62,652 nt of DNA from an uncultured Lentisphaeria bacterium (GTDB lineage Bacteria; Verrucomicrobiota; Lentisphaeria; Victivallales; UBA1829). Of this stretch, positions 36,079 through 45,859 are shown piece after piece. The stretch is from the NCBI GenBank assembly GCA_949282305.1, contig CASDPB010000017.1, positions 1 to 62,652 of the forward strand. The letters are read 5' to 3'. The first letter of the stretch is position 1, and every line of letters starts with the position of its first letter. The notes beneath the pieces were generated by a model. It was not told the DNA's origin. It searched no databases and was given only the letters and a program-made list of their open reading frames with translations. The translations under genes were made by a program, and so were the position numbers.

Positions 36079-36554
36079 AGGAACTGTTTTTTCACGTCGT
36101 TCTCGTCGCACCCGAAATCCCGCAGAACACCGGCAATATCGGCAGAATCTGCTCCTGCTCCCGCTGTCACCTCCATCTCGTCAAGCCGATCTCGTTTTCT
36201 CTTGATGACAAGCACGTGAGACGCTCCGGCATGGATTACTGGCGGCATATCGACTACACGGTTCACGAGTCCTGGGAGGAATTCGTGAAAACCACAGGCG
36301 GCGCGCCGCTGTATTTCTATTCCACCAAAGGACAGAAAACCTACTGGGACTGTCCGATGGAAGACGGCGCCTATCTGATTTTCGGAAGTGAAGGCTCCGG
36401 GCTTCCGCAGCATATCCATGACACCTATCCGGAGCGGTTCTACACGATCCCGATGCCGGGAAATTTCACGCGCAGCCTCAATTTGGCAAATTCCGTCGCA
36501 ATCGCCGTCTACGAAGGACTCCGCAGACGCAGAAAAGAGTTTGAAACCATGTGA
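36075..36554 (+). CDS. trmL: tRNA (cytidine(34)-2'-O)-methyltransferase
   Basis: Encodes 159 residues, the length of TrmL. It shows the SPOUT knot motifs: PEIPQNTGNIGRIC at the N-terminus, LIFGSEGSGLPQ, and FTRSLNLANSVAIAVYE at the C-terminus. It methylates the wobble nucleotide ribose of tRNA-Leu. It is translationally coupled to the permuted hydrolase by a four-base overlap. Confidence 0.93.
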   Translation: MKELFFHVVLVAPEIPQNTGNIGRICSCSRCHLHLVKPISFSLDDKHVRRSGMDYWRHIDYTVHESWEEFVKTTGGAPLYFYSTKGQKTYWDCPMEDGAYLIFGSEGSGLPQHIHDTYPERFYTIPMPGNFTRSLNLANSVAIAVYEGLRRRRKEFETM

Positions 36555-36562
36555 CATATTCT

Positions 36563-36591
36563 TGCATATTGAGATGGCAGGACGTATATTA
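36563..36591 (+). promoter_or_regulatory. Possible promoter of the flippase-like gene
   Basis: TTGCAT (36563-36568), 17 bp, TATATT (36586-36591). Confidence 0.45.
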
Positions 36592-36617
36592 CCCGCCTGA
36601 AACAACAGGGAACCATC

Positions 36618-37673
36618 TTGGAAAACAACGCAGAAAAAAAACGGAACTGGAAAAGCTGGATCATCCAGTTCCTCAAACTGATTCTCGCCGGCATCCTGAT
36701 CTGCTGGGTCGTCCGGGGAATTGACTTCACCCACTTGAATCAAGCCGCATCCTGCCGTGTCATGGCATTCACCATACTGGCAGGCATTGCCATCGGAGCC
36801 CAGCTGATCCTGTGCGCTGTCCGCTGGCAGATGCTGCTCCGCATCCAGCAGATTGAAATCCCGTTTTTGCGCGCCCTGTCCCTAAGCATGCAGGGAACCT
36901 TTTTCTCTCTCTGCATGCCGGGCGGCGCAGTCGGCGGCGATGTCATCAAAGCGGCATTCCTGCTCAGGGAAACTCAGAAAGGCAAGAAGCTCCACGGCGT
37001 GACCTCCATCTTCATCGACCGTGTCATCGGTATGCTGGCGCTCTTTTTTCTTGTGGCGGCGGCAGTCTCCTTCGCCATGAAGCGGGTTCTGGCATTCCCG
37101 CCGGAAGTGAAATATCCGGTCATCATTCTTTATCTGCTCTGTCTTGCCGGACTCGTCGCCGGGGCTGCGCTGTTTCTGCAGGACATCATCTTCCGGATTC
37201 CCCTTGCCCGGAAATGCCTTGAATTCGCGGACAGACTTGCAAAAGGCAGAATCAAGCCGGTGCTGGAATCCGTCGAATGCTGCAGAAAAGCCCCGGGGCG
37301 GCTTTTTGCCACATTTCTGCTGAGTGTTCTCGTCATGCACCCGCTTCTGGTTCTGGGGCTTGTCCTGATCGTAACGGGCGTCACAGGCACGACGGCGCAC
37401 ACGGGGGGAACGATTCTCGCCTCCCTGCTCGGCAGCACGGCGGCGGCGATTCCGATTACGCCGGGGGGGCTCGGAACGCGGGACAAAATCACGCAAATGG
37501 TTCTGGAATCCCAGGGAATAAGTTCGACCGGCGCCAGTTTCGCTCCCCTGCTCTACACCCTCGCACTGGTTCTGGTTTCAATGACAGGCGTATTCTTTTT
37601 CCTGTTCGATTCATGGTTCAGGAAAAGCGGAAATATTCCGGAAAACAAAACAAGCAAGGAGTCGGAAAAATGA
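36618..37673 (+). CDS. Lysylphosphatidylglycerol synthase TM region / flippase-like membrane protein
   Basis: Encodes 351 residues starting at TTG, with AGGGA just upstream; no ATG precedes the first helix. About eight hydrophobic helices of the LPG_synthase_TM (AglD/MprF flippase-domain, YbhN) family are visible, with the characteristic SLSMQGTFFSLCMPGGAVGGDVIKA and AAIPITPGGLGTRD segments. No soluble synthase domain is attached. Members are thought to translocate lipids or lipid-linked sugars. The stop overlaps the following start. Confidence 0.82.
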   Translation: MENNAEKKRNWKSWIIQFLKLILAGILICWVVRGIDFTHLNQAASCRVMAFTILAGIAIGAQLILCAVRWQMLLRIQQIEIPFLRALSLSMQGTFFSLCMPGGAVGGDVIKAAFLLRETQKGKKLHGVTSIFIDRVIGMLALFFLVAAAVSFAMKRVLAFPPEVKYPVIILYLLCLAGLVAGAALFLQDIIFRIPLARKCLEFADRLAKGRIKPVLESVECCRKAPGRLFATFLLSVLVMHPLLVLGLVLIVTGVTGTTAHTGGTILASLLGSTAAAIPITPGGLGTRDKITQMVLESQGISSTGASFAPLLYTLALVLVSMTGVFFFLFDSWFRKSGNIPENKTSKESEK

Positions 37674-38236
37674 CAAAGAAAATTCTGATGATCGTCGGAG
37701 ATTTCGTAGAGGATTATGAAGTCATGGTGCCGTTTCAGGCGCTTCAGGTCTGCGGCTGTGAAGTCGCGGCGGTCAGCCCCGGAAAAAAGTCCGGCGAACA
37801 AATCCGCACGGCAATCCACGACTTTGAAGGCGATCAGACCTATACGGAAAAACGCGGGCACAACTTCACGCTGAACGCGGATTTTGAAAGCGTCTCCGCG
37901 GATGCTTTCGACGCGCTTGTTCTTCCGGGCGGGCGCTCGCCTGAACATCTGCGCCTGAACGACAAGGTTCTGGAACTCATCCGCGCCTTTGTGAATGCGG
38001 GAAAACCGGTCGCGGCGATCTGTCACGGTCCCCAGCTCCTGACCGCCGCCGGTGTCATCAGAGGCAGAAAGATCAACGCTTATCCGGCAGTCAGGCCGGA
38101 AGTTGAAGCGGCAGGCGCGGAATACGTCGACGCGGGCTTCACCGGAGCCGTCACAGACGGTCTTTTCGTGACGGCTCCCGCATGGTCGGCGCATGTCGAG
38201 TGGCTCAAACAGTTCCTCGCCGTATTGAACGGCTGA
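37670..38236 (+). CDS. DJ-1/PfpI family protein
   Basis: Encodes 188 residues. The nucleophile elbow AAICHGPQLL holds the conserved Cys followed by His, and GDFVEDYE supplies the N-terminal Glu, as in PfpI/DJ-1 proteins (protease-like, glyoxalase or deglycase activities are debated). AAGGAG lies ten bases upstream, and the ATG overlaps the previous stop, so the pair is coupled. Confidence 0.9.
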   Translation: MTKKILMIVGDFVEDYEVMVPFQALQVCGCEVAAVSPGKKSGEQIRTAIHDFEGDQTYTEKRGHNFTLNADFESVSADAFDALVLPGGRSPEHLRLNDKVLELIRAFVNAGKPVAAICHGPQLLTAAGVIRGRKINAYPAVRPEVEAAGAEYVDAGFTGAVTDGLFVTAPAWSAHVEWLKQFLAVLNG

Positions 38237-38299
38237 TCTTTCCGTTCCCGGCGGATTCATGCCGGGCACCACACATTTCAACTCAGGAGACGATGAAAA

Positions 38300-39118
38300 A
38301 TGAATCAGAAAAGGTTTCTTGTCTTCGGCGCGCATCCCGACGACTGCGACCTGCTGTTCGGGGGAACCGCAATCAAACTGGCACGCGCGTGACACCTCGT
38401 CAAGTTCGTGTCCGTCTGCAATGGCGACTGCGGGCACCAGTCCATGGACCGCAAGGCTCTCGCGGAACGCCGTTACGCCGAAACGCAGGCGTCCGCAAAA
38501 ATCGCGGGGCTCGCGGAGTATCAGGTGTTGAACCATCATGACTGCGAAGTCGAAAACTCGCTCGCCGCCAGAGAAGAGGTCATCCGCATCATCCGCAAAT
38601 TCCAGCCGGACGTGGTTTTGTCCCACCGCAACTGCGATTACCATGCGGATCACCGCGCCACAGCGCAGCTGGTCATGGACGCCGCCTATCTGGTCAAAGT
38701 GCCTCTCTACTGCGCGGACACTCCCATCCCCGCCAGGAATCCGGTCTTCGCCTACCTGTATGACCGTTTCCGCGATCCGCGCCCCATCCGCGCCGACGCC
38801 GCGGTGGAAATTGATTCCGTCCTTGAAACGAAACTGCGGATGATGGACTGCCATGTCTCCCAGTTTTACGAATGGCTCCCCTGGGATCAGGGATGCAGGA
38901 ACCTCGACACATCCGCAATGAGCTGGGAACAGAAGAAGGCATGGCTCTACGAAAACTGGGGATGCCGGTTTGAGGCGGCGGCAGAGCTTGCGCGCAACAC
39001 CCTCTGCGAGATTTACGGAGATGCGGGCAGAACAGTGAAATGCGCGGAAATCTTCGAGTTCTCGGAATATGGAGAACCGGTATCCAAAGAGGAATTCAGA
39101 AACCTCTTCCTCTGCTGA
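38300..39118 (+). pseudogene. PIG-L family deacetylase gene interrupted by an in-frame UGA
   Basis: The frame starts at 38300 with AGGAG upstream and encodes VFGAHPDDCDLLFGGTAIKL, including the zinc-binding His-Pro-Asp-Asp. It then meets TGA at 38390-38392 and continues in the same frame to 39118. The continuation has VCNGDCGHQSMD and HRNCDYHADHR, the other metal and substrate motifs. Family members have Gly at the interrupted position (Arg-Ala-Gly-His), so one base change from GGA would explain it. Everything else, about 272 codons, is intact. Either a recent nonsense mutation or, less likely, recoding. The family removes N-acetyl groups from GlcNAc-type substrates. Confidence 0.8.
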
Positions 39119-39240
39119 CCGGGCAGCGTTTTCAAAAGCCGGGGCGCCTCATGCGGCTCATCCCGCCATGCGGCGCCCGTCCCGAAGATTTCCGCCGGGA
39201 TGAAATATGACAAAAAACAGAGTCTTTTAACTCAAAAAAG

Positions 39241-39268
39241 TTGACTTCCACTCAACCGGACTTATATT
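39241..39268 (+). promoter_or_regulatory. Promoter of the rhamnose/mannose nucleotide-sugar operon
   Basis: TTGACT (39241-39246) and TATATT (39263-39268) lie 16 bp apart, 44 bases before the first gene. Confidence 0.65.
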
Positions 39269-39311
39269 AAACCCACTATGTTTATGATCTTATCAATATG
39301 AGGGTATTGCA

Positions 39312-40385
39312 TTGGCTAATAAAATTATCGTTACAGGTGGAGCCGGATTCATCGGTTCGGCTGTCGTCAGGCATATCATCCGGATGACGCAGGATCAGGT
39401 CTGCATCATTGACAAGCTGACTTATGCGGGAAATCTGGAATCGCTCGAAAGCGTCTCCGGCAGTCCGCGCCTCCGTTTTGAGAAGGCGGACATCTGCGAC
39501 AGGGCGGCAATGGACCGCATTTTCGCAGATTTCCAGCCCGACATCGTCATGCACCTTGCGGCGGAATCCCATGTGGACCGCTCCATCGACGGTCCCGGAG
39601 AATTCATTCAGACCAACATCGTCGGCACCTACACCCTGCTGGAGGCGGCGAGGAAATATTTCAATGCGCTTGATGAGGAAGCAAGAAGGAAATTCCGCTT
39701 CCACCACATCTCCACCGATGAAGTATACGGCGATCTGGAAGGCCCCGGAGACTTCTTCCGGGAAACCACCCCCTATGCTCCATCCTCCCCCTACTCCGCC
39801 AGCAAAGCGGCAAGCGATCATCTTGTCCGCGCATGGAAACGCACATTCAAGCTGCCGACCATCGTCACCAACTGTTCCAACAACTACGGGCCCTATCATT
39901 TCCCGGAAAAACTGATTCCGCTGGTCATTCTCAACGCGCTCGACGGCAAACCGCTTCCGGTATATGGAACCGGAGCGCAGATCCGGGACTGGCTTTACGT
40001 GGAAGATCACGCGCGGGCACTGTATCTGGTGGCAACGTCCGGCGTGCCGGGCGAGACCTACAACATCGGCGGGCACAACGAAAAGAAAAATATCGAAGTC
40101 GTTCATAAAATCTGTGAAATTCTCGATGAACTCCAGCCGCGCGCCGACGGAAAATCCTATGCGGAACAGATCACTTTCGTGACCGACCGTCCGGGACATG
40201 ATCTGCGCTATGCCATCGACGCGGACAAAATCGGGCGCGAGCTCGGCTGGAAACCGCAGGAGACCTTTGAAAGCGGCATCCGCAAAACCGTTCAATGGTA
40301 TCTCGATCACCGTTTCACATGGTGCAAAAATGTCCAGGACGGCACCTACAACCGTGAACGACTCGGAATCGGAGGCGCAAAATGA
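39312..40385 (+). CDS. rfbB: dTDP-glucose 4,6-dehydratase
   Basis: Encodes 357 residues beginning at TTG with GAGGG upstream. The extended SDR fold is complete: [15 protein letters not shown] (NAD loop), [27 protein letters not shown] and the catalytic Tyr-x3-Lys in [12 protein letters not shown]. It converts dTDP-glucose to dTDP-4-keto-6-deoxyglucose, step two of dTDP-L-rhamnose synthesis. First gene of a six-gene operon; the stop overlaps rfbA. Confidence 0.96.
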   Translation: MANKIIVTGGAGFIGSAVVRHIIRMTQDQVCIIDKLTYAGNLESLESVSGSPRLRFEKADICDRAAMDRIFADFQPDIVMHLAAESHVDRSIDGPGEFIQTNIVGTYTLLEAARKYFNALDEEARRKFRFHHISTDEVYGDLEGPGDFFRETTPYAPSSPYSASKAASDHLVRAWKRTFKLPTIVTNCSNNYGPYHFPEKLIPLVILNALDGKPLPVYGTGAQIRDWLYVEDHARALYLVATSGVPGETYNIGGHNEKKNIEVVHKICEILDELQPRADGKSYAEQITFVTDRPGHDLRYAIDADKIGRELGWKPQETFESGIRKTVQWYLDHRFTWCKNVQDGTYNRERLGIGGAK

Positions 40386-41254
40386 AAGGCATTGTACTGG
40401 CTGGAGGCGCGGGAACCAGACTGCACCCGATCACGCAGGGCGTGTCAAAACAGCTGCTCGCGGTTTATGACAAACCGATGATCTACTATCCGCTCTCGGT
40501 TCTGATGCTGGCGGGCATCAATGAGATTCTCGTCATCACAACCCCGGAGGATCAGGCGGGATTCATCCGTCTGCTGGGGGACGGTTCCCGCTTCGGAATC
40601 CGTCTTTCCTATGAGGTTCAGCCGTCGCCGGACGGTCTGGCGCAGGCATTCCTGATCGGAGAGAAGTTCATCGGCGGGGATTCCGTCGCGCTTGTTCTCG
40701 GGGACAACATTTTCTACGGTGCCAACCTCAGCGGGCTCATGAGAGAAGCGGTCGCGCGCAAAAAAGGCGCAACGGTCTTCGGATACTATGTCAGTGATCC
40801 GGAACGTTTCGGCGTTGTGGAATTCGACAAGAACGGAAAGGCGATTTCCATTGAAGAGAAACCGGCAAAGCCGAAATCGCATTTCGCCGTTACGGGGCTC
40901 TATTTCTATGACAACGACGTGGTGGAAATCGCAAAAAACATCCGACCTTCCGCACGCGGAGAACTTGAAATCACCAGCGTGAACAATGAATACCTCCGGC
41001 GCGGTGAGCTCCATGTGGAAAAGCTCAAGCGCGGCTATGCCTGGCTTGACACGGGAACGCATGAAAGTCTGCTGGACGCGGCGAACTTCATCCGTACAAT
41101 CGAGACCCGCCAGGGGCTTCAGGTCGCATGTCTTCAGGAAATCGCATACACGAACGGATGGATGACCGCAGCAGAAGTGAAGGAAAGCATCAAGGACATG
41201 ATGAAGACGGAATACGGCGCATATCTGGCGCGCCTTATCAGGGAAGAAGAGTGA
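40382..41254 (+). CDS. rfbA: Glucose-1-phosphate thymidylyltransferase
   Basis: Encodes 290 residues. The nucleotidyltransferase signature is [19 protein letters not shown], with [11 protein letters not shown] and [10 protein letters not shown] further on. It makes dTDP-glucose, step one of the rhamnose pathway. Coupled by ATGA overlap to rfbB and followed by rfbC after six bases. Confidence 0.96.
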   Translation: MKGIVLAGGAGTRLHPITQGVSKQLLAVYDKPMIYYPLSVLMLAGINEILVITTPEDQAGFIRLLGDGSRFGIRLSYEVQPSPDGLAQAFLIGEKFIGGDSVALVLGDNIFYGANLSGLMREAVARKKGATVFGYYVSDPERFGVVEFDKNGKAISIEEKPAKPKSHFAVTGLYFYDNDVVEIAKNIRPSARGELEITSVNNEYLRRGELHVEKLKRGYAWLDTGTHESLLDAANFIRTIETRQGLQVACLQEIAYTNGWMTAAEVKESIKDMMKTEYGAYLARLIREEE

Positions 41255-41260
41255 CGGATT

Positions 41261-41833
41261 ATGGACATCGTAAAAACGGAAATCGAAGGCGTTGTCATCA
41301 TCGAACCCAGGGTGTTCGGTGACGCGCGCGGTTATTTTTTTGAATCATGGAACAAGGAAGTCTATGAAAAACACGGGATCACTGCTGATTTCATCCAGGA
41401 CAACGAATCAAAATCCCGTTTCGGCGTTCTGCGCGGACTCCATTTTCAGGCGGCGCCCTATACACAGGCAAAACTCGTCAGGGTAATTCATGGCGCAGTG
41501 CTGGACGTCGCCGTGGATATTCGCAAAGGCTCCCCGACTTTCGGCAGACACGTGGCAGTCGAACTCTCCGCGGAAAACAAGCGCCAGCTTTTCGTGCCCC
41601 GCGGATTCGCGCACGGATTTGTCGTTCTCAGCGACGAAGTCGTGTTCGCCTATAAATGCGACAACAAATACATGCCGTCCCATGAACGCGGCATCGCATT
41701 CGATGACCCCGCGCTCGGCATAGACTGGCGCGTCAAAGTCGACTCTTTCATTCTCTCGGAGAAGGATACGAAAAATCCGCTTCTCAAAGACGCCGATGTG
41801 TTCGACTACAACAACAGGGAGTATCTGAAATGA
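41261..41833 (+). CDS. rfbC: dTDP-4-dehydrorhamnose 3,5-epimerase
   Basis: Encodes 190 residues of the cupin-like RmlC fold. RGLHFQAAPYTQAKLVRV contains the catalytic His, and FVPRGFAHGFVVLSDE is the second signature. Third pathway enzyme. Its stop overlaps the rfbD start. Confidence 0.95.
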   Translation: MDIVKTEIEGVVIIEPRVFGDARGYFFESWNKEVYEKHGITADFIQDNESKSRFGVLRGLHFQAAPYTQAKLVRVIHGAVLDVAVDIRKGSPTFGRHVAVELSAENKRQLFVPRGFAHGFVVLSDEVVFAYKCDNKYMPSHERGIAFDDPALGIDWRVKVDSFILSEKDTKNPLLKDADVFDYNNREYLK

Positions 41834-42681
41834 AAGTTCTTCTGACCGGCGGCAAAGGAATGCTCGGACGCACGCTCTGCGCGGAACTCGGCGACTTTGA
41901 AATGATTCCCACGGATCTGCCGGAAGCCGACATCACGGATGAACGCGGAATAGACGCCGTCATCAGGAAATATGCGCCGGACGCCGTCATTCACTGTGCG
42001 GCAATGACGGCGGTGGACAAATGTGAAACGGAGCGTGATCTCGCCTATCGCCTGAACGCTTTCGGCACCGCAAACGTCGCATCCGCCTGCAACCGGAACG
42101 GCGTCCGGCTGATCGCCATTTCCACGGATTATGTCTTTGAAGGCGATTCGGAACGCCCCTACACCGAATTCGACCGTCCGAACGGCGGGAATACGGTATA
42201 CGGACAGAGCAAGTTCGCCGGTGAGGAAATGGTCCGCCGTCATTGTCCGAATCACGTAATCGCGCGCATCTCATGGCTTTACGGCGCCGGAGGACCGAGT
42301 TTCGTTCACACGATGATCCGTCTTGCGGACGGCACGCGCCCGGAACTGAAAGTCGTCAGCGATCAGTTCGGCAACCCGACCAGCACACTTGCCGTTGCAA
42401 GGGAGCTCCGCGAGGTGCTGAAGCGTCCGGAACTCGTCGGGACATATCACATGACTTGCGAGGGCGAAGCGTCATGGTATGAGTTTGCGCTGGAAATATT
42501 CCACCGGATGGGAATCTCGCAGAAAGTGCTTCCCTGCACAACGGTGGAGTTTCCGCGTCCCGCGCCCCGCCCCGCAAATTCGCGCCTGGAAAAGATGATG
42601 CTCCGGCTGAGCGGCCTTCCGCCGATGCCGGACTGGAAGGACGCACTCGGAGAATTTCTCGTGAAAGAATTCAGGAAGTAA
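41830..42681 (+). CDS. rfbD: dTDP-4-dehydrorhamnose reductase
   Basis: Encodes 283 residues. LLTGGKGMLGRTLCAEL is the NADPH loop; ISTDYVFEGDSERPY and YGQSKFAGEEMV (Tyr-x3-Lys) complete the RmlD active site. It produces dTDP-L-rhamnose, the last step, feeding surface polysaccharide assembly. Confidence 0.95.
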   Translation: MKVLLTGGKGMLGRTLCAELGDFEMIPTDLPEADITDERGIDAVIRKYAPDAVIHCAAMTAVDKCETERDLAYRLNAFGTANVASACNRNGVRLIAISTDYVFEGDSERPYTEFDRPNGGNTVYGQSKFAGEEMVRRHCPNHVIARISWLYGAGGPSFVHTMIRLADGTRPELKVVSDQFGNPTSTLAVARELREVLKRPELVGTYHMTCEGEASWYEFALEIFHRMGISQKVLPCTTVEFPRPAPRPANSRLEKMMLRLSGLPPMPDWKDALGEFLVKEFRK

Positions 42682-42695
42682 AGGACGAATCCGCA

Positions 42696-43790
42696 ATGCC
42701 GGGAGAAATTTATGCAGTCATCATGGCGGGAGGGCGCGGGGAACGTTTCTGGCCGGAATGCCGCGCGGACCGTCCCAAGCAGCTGTTGCGCCTTTTCGGA
42801 AACGCCCCGCTGATCGAGCAGACGGTTCTCCGGCTTCAGGGCCTCGTCCCGTTTCAGAACATCCTCATCATCACGAATGAAGTTTACCTGGAACGCATCC
42901 GCACCCTTCTGCCGCAGATTCCCGCGGAAAATGTCATCGGGGAACCCTGCGCAAGAGATACGGCGCCGTGTGTCGCGCTTGCGGCGGGGATCGTCAAGGC
43001 GAAGGCGGGTTCGGAAGACGCCGTCATGATCCTGCTCCCCGCGGATCATTTCATCCTCCGGCAGCAGGCAATGATTTCCGATCTGAAAACCTGCGCCGAT
43101 GCGGTGGCGGAATGCCATGCGATCGCCACAATCGGCATCGCGCCGTATGCACCCAGCCCGAATTATGGTTATATTGAATGCGGTGAACCGCTGGAACACT
43201 CCGGAGGGAAACTTTTCAGAGTCAGGCGTTTTACGGAAAAACCCGCCAGAGAAGAGGCGGAACGACTTCTCGCGGAAGGGAACTACAAATGGAACAGCGG
43301 CATGTTCGTCTTCTCCGTAAGAACCATTCTGGAGGAAATGCGGATTCAGGCGCCCGATCTCAGCGCCTTTGCGGAAGATGCGGCGCAGCACTGGCAGACA
43401 GAAAAATTTTCGGCGGAACGGATGGAAAAGTTCAGTGCGCTGCGCAAAATATCGTTCGATTATGCGATCATGGAACATGCTTCCGGCATTCTGATGCTGG
43501 AGGCGGGTTTCGACTGGGACGACATCGGAAACTGGACGACTCTGCGCAATCACTACGGGACGGATGGAGACAACAATGTGATACATGCCTCCGCGGAACT
43601 GCTGGACTGCAAGGACTGCATCATCTTTTCCGAAGACACGGACCGCCTGATCGCAGGGATTGATCTCAGGGAGATGGTCGTCATCCAGACGCCGGACGTG
43701 ACGCTGGTCGCGCCCGCTTCCAGCACCCAGAAAATCAAGCAGCTGCTGAAAAAGCTCTCGGCAAAAGAAGAAAAGCAGAAATATCTCTAA
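42696..43790 (+). CDS. manC: Mannose-1-phosphate guanylyltransferase
   Basis: Encodes 364 residues. MAGGRGERFWPECR is the pyrophosphorylase loop, with PADHFI, RFTEKPA and WNSGMFVF typical of GDP-mannose pyrophosphorylases. The C-terminal phosphomannose-isomerase domain of bifunctional ManC/AlgA is absent. It supplies GDP-mannose. It starts 14 bases after rfbD and belongs to the same transcription unit. Confidence 0.92.
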   Translation: MPGEIYAVIMAGGRGERFWPECRADRPKQLLRLFGNAPLIEQTVLRLQGLVPFQNILIITNEVYLERIRTLLPQIPAENVIGEPCARDTAPCVALAAGIVKAKAGSEDAVMILLPADHFILRQQAMISDLKTCADAVAECHAIATIGIAPYAPSPNYGYIECGEPLEHSGGKLFRVRRFTEKPAREEAERLLAEGNYKWNSGMFVFSVRTILEEMRIQAPDLSAFAEDAAQHWQTEKFSAERMEKFSALRKISFDYAIMEHASGILMLEAGFDWDDIGNWTTLRNHYGTDGDNNVIHASAELLDCKDCIIFSEDTDRLIAGIDLREMVVIQTPDVTLVAPASSTQKIKQLLKKLSAKEEKQKYL

Positions 43791-43807
43791 TCCGGAAGGA
43801 TGGTCTT

Positions 43808-44737
43808 ATGGCATACAGGATTGAAGAAAAACTTGTAATCGGAGTCGCTTCCAGCGCTCTTTTCCAGCTGGATGAAGCGGACAGAATTTTCCGCAGGGAC
43901 GGGCTGAACGCATACCGGGACTACCAGTATGAGCATCAGCATGACATTCTCAGCACCGGAGTCGCGTTCCCCTTTGTGAAGCGTCTGCTGGCGATGAACC
44001 AGTTCTTCCCCGACACCCAGCCGATCGAAGTCGTCCTGCTCAGCCACAACGACCCGGACACCGGACTGCGCGTATTTTATTCCATCCAGCACTACGGACT
44101 CAACATCATCCGCGCGGCATTCACGACCGGCGATTCCCCGTTCAAATACATTCCTGCCTATAACGTCTCCCTGTTCCTCTCCGCCAATTCGGGCGACGTC
44201 CGGCAGGCGATGAAGGAAGGCTATCCCGCCGGACAGGTTCTCGCCAGCGCCGCGGAGGACGATCCGAACAATCCGGGGCTCTGCATAGCCTTTGACTTCG
44301 ACGGAGTCATCGCCGATTCCAGCGCGGAGGAGGTCTACCAGAAAGAAGGCATCGAGAAGTTTTATTCAGAGGAAACGGAAAAAGCACAGATTCCACATGC
44401 GCCGGGACCTCTTGCCGATCTCTTTTCCAAACTCGCGAAGCTCCACAAGCTGGAGGACGAACGGCTGAAAAGTGATCCGAAATACCGCCGTTACATGAAA
44501 ATGGCGATCGTAACCGCACGTTCCGCGCCCGCCCATGAGCGGGTCGTGACCACGCTGCGCAAGTGGGACATCCCGGTTGACCAGACCTTTTTCCTCGGCG
44601 GCATGGACAAGGGACGCATTCTTTCGATCCTGCGTCCCCACATCTTTTTCGATGACCAGCGCCATCCGCATCTGGACGCCTCAAGCCCCTTCACTCCTTC
44701 CGTTCATATTCCTCTGGACTCGGTAAAAACAAACTGA
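43808..44737 (+). CDS. Cytosolic 5'-nucleotidase I-like protein (cN-I family)
   Basis: Encodes 309 residues. VIGVASSALFQLDEADRIF and LLSHNDPDTGLRVFYSI match the 5-nucleotidase family related to cytosolic 5'-nucleotidase I. CIAFDFDGVIADSSAEE is the Asp-x-Asp HAD-type core, and IFFDDQRHPHLD supplies the C-terminal acidic motif. It would dephosphorylate nucleoside monophosphates. As the last gene of the nucleotide-sugar operon (17-base gap) it could clear TMP/GMP released by glycosyltransferases; that role is inference. Confidence 0.85.
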   Translation: MAYRIEEKLVIGVASSALFQLDEADRIFRRDGLNAYRDYQYEHQHDILSTGVAFPFVKRLLAMNQFFPDTQPIEVVLLSHNDPDTGLRVFYSIQHYGLNIIRAAFTTGDSPFKYIPAYNVSLFLSANSGDVRQAMKEGYPAGQVLASAAEDDPNNPGLCIAFDFDGVIADSSAEEVYQKEGIEKFYSEETEKAQIPHAPGPLADLFSKLAKLHKLEDERLKSDPKYRRYMKMAIVTARSAPAHERVVTTLRKWDIPVDQTFFLGGMDKGRILSILRPHIFFDDQRHPHLDASSPFTPSVHIPLDSVKTN

Positions 44738-44837
44738 GTTCCGCCGGAACGCCGCCGCTCATTCGTTCAGAGAGAACAGAACCGGGCGGCGGAGAGTTCA
44801 TGGAAGAATCCGCAGTCACAGGAAAGGTCTTTGAGGG

Positions 44838-45599
44838 TCACTGCCGGATCAGAACGACCTCTTTCACATACAGAGTGACGGCGGGATGCAGTCTGGAAAA
44901 GGCAAGCAGTCCCGAACCCGATAAATCCGCCGCGCCGAATTCAACCGTTTTAAATGCCTCTCCCCCGATTTCATTCAGCTTGAATATTTTACGTTGACTG
45001 CCGTTTTTGCACCATACTTCCGCCGCATTGCCGGAACGGGGACCATCCGCCCGCATGGTCAGATAGATTTTCCACTTTCCTTTCAGCGCCGGCAGAGGAC
45101 ATTGCAAAGAAGAATTCCTGCCGGAACGGACAACCACGGCATGACCGCTCCGCCGGTTTTCATTGTCCCGGAAATTAAATTTGCCGGATGATATGATCCG
45201 GTAGTCCTCCGGATTCAGGTTCCTGCAAATATCCGGAATTTCCGTGTTCGGATAATTGCCGTTGCGGAGCAGGATCAGATACTGCATTTCCAGTTTCTGC
45301 TCCACTCCGGATGGAGACAGCGCAATATAACCGCGTCTGCCGTCAAGCCTGTGTCTGCCGAGATCAAGATATTTGAAATCCTTTCCCATGATTTCAGAAA
45401 TTCTGATCCAGCGCGGGGGAAAATGGGTGGATGTCACATCCGCCGCAACCATACCGCCGGGATTTCTCCGGAATCGGGTTCTCAGTCCGATCAGAACCTG
45501 CCATTCCGAGTCACCCAGACAGCGCGAGGGATCAAAACTGAAATGCACTTTCCAGCCTTTGTTCTTATTGATTCTGATGATGGGCAAACCGTTGGTCAA
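44838..45599 (-). pseudogene. Unrecognised gene remnant without a proper start
   Basis: A frame of 253 codons is open, but the only upstream start is TTG with no ribosome site, and an in-frame stop lies 12 bases before it. The content looks protein-like (WQVLIGLRTRFRRNPGG; ALKGKWKIYLTMRADGP; LYVKEVVLIRQ) and beta-rich, such as the C-terminal part of a secreted protein. On the same strand at 45613-45795 another frame has a signal-peptide-like stretch (FRAGVLFLLLAAGGV), so the gene may have been split by a frameshift or deletion. Family unknown. Confidence 0.45.
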
Positions 45600-45800
45600 G
45601 AGAGCATTTCAATTATTTCCTGAGAATCTTCATAAAAACAGGGGAAACCGGCAGAAAACCCGGTGCGGACACTCGGAAAAACCGCACTCCGCCGGCGGCA
45701 AGGAGCAAAAACAGGACTCCGGCACGGAAACGAAAACTGCCGTGGGACGGGGTCATGCACGGAAACAGGAAGCGCTCCTTTTCCACTGACCGCACAAAAT

Positions 45801-45834
45801 AAAAAACCGGAACCCTCGCGGCATCCCGGTTTTC
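45801..45834 (-). terminator. Terminator after the zinc-ribbon gene
   Basis: On the minus strand AAAACCGG pairs with CCGGTTTT across a partly paired loop and is followed by T-rich DNA. Confidence 0.65.
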
Positions 45835-45859
45835 AAGACCTTTTCATTTCTGAAGACGG

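Noticed and set aside
38390-38392. Selenocysteine at the UGA of the PIG-L gene
   Set aside because: The family has Gly at this site rather than Cys, and the small downstream stem lacks recognisable SECIS loop features; a nonsense mutation is simpler.
45373-45789. A plus-strand 138-codon ORF over the remnant region
   Set aside because: No ribosome site and no hydrophobic or domain pattern; it mirrors the minus-strand remnant.
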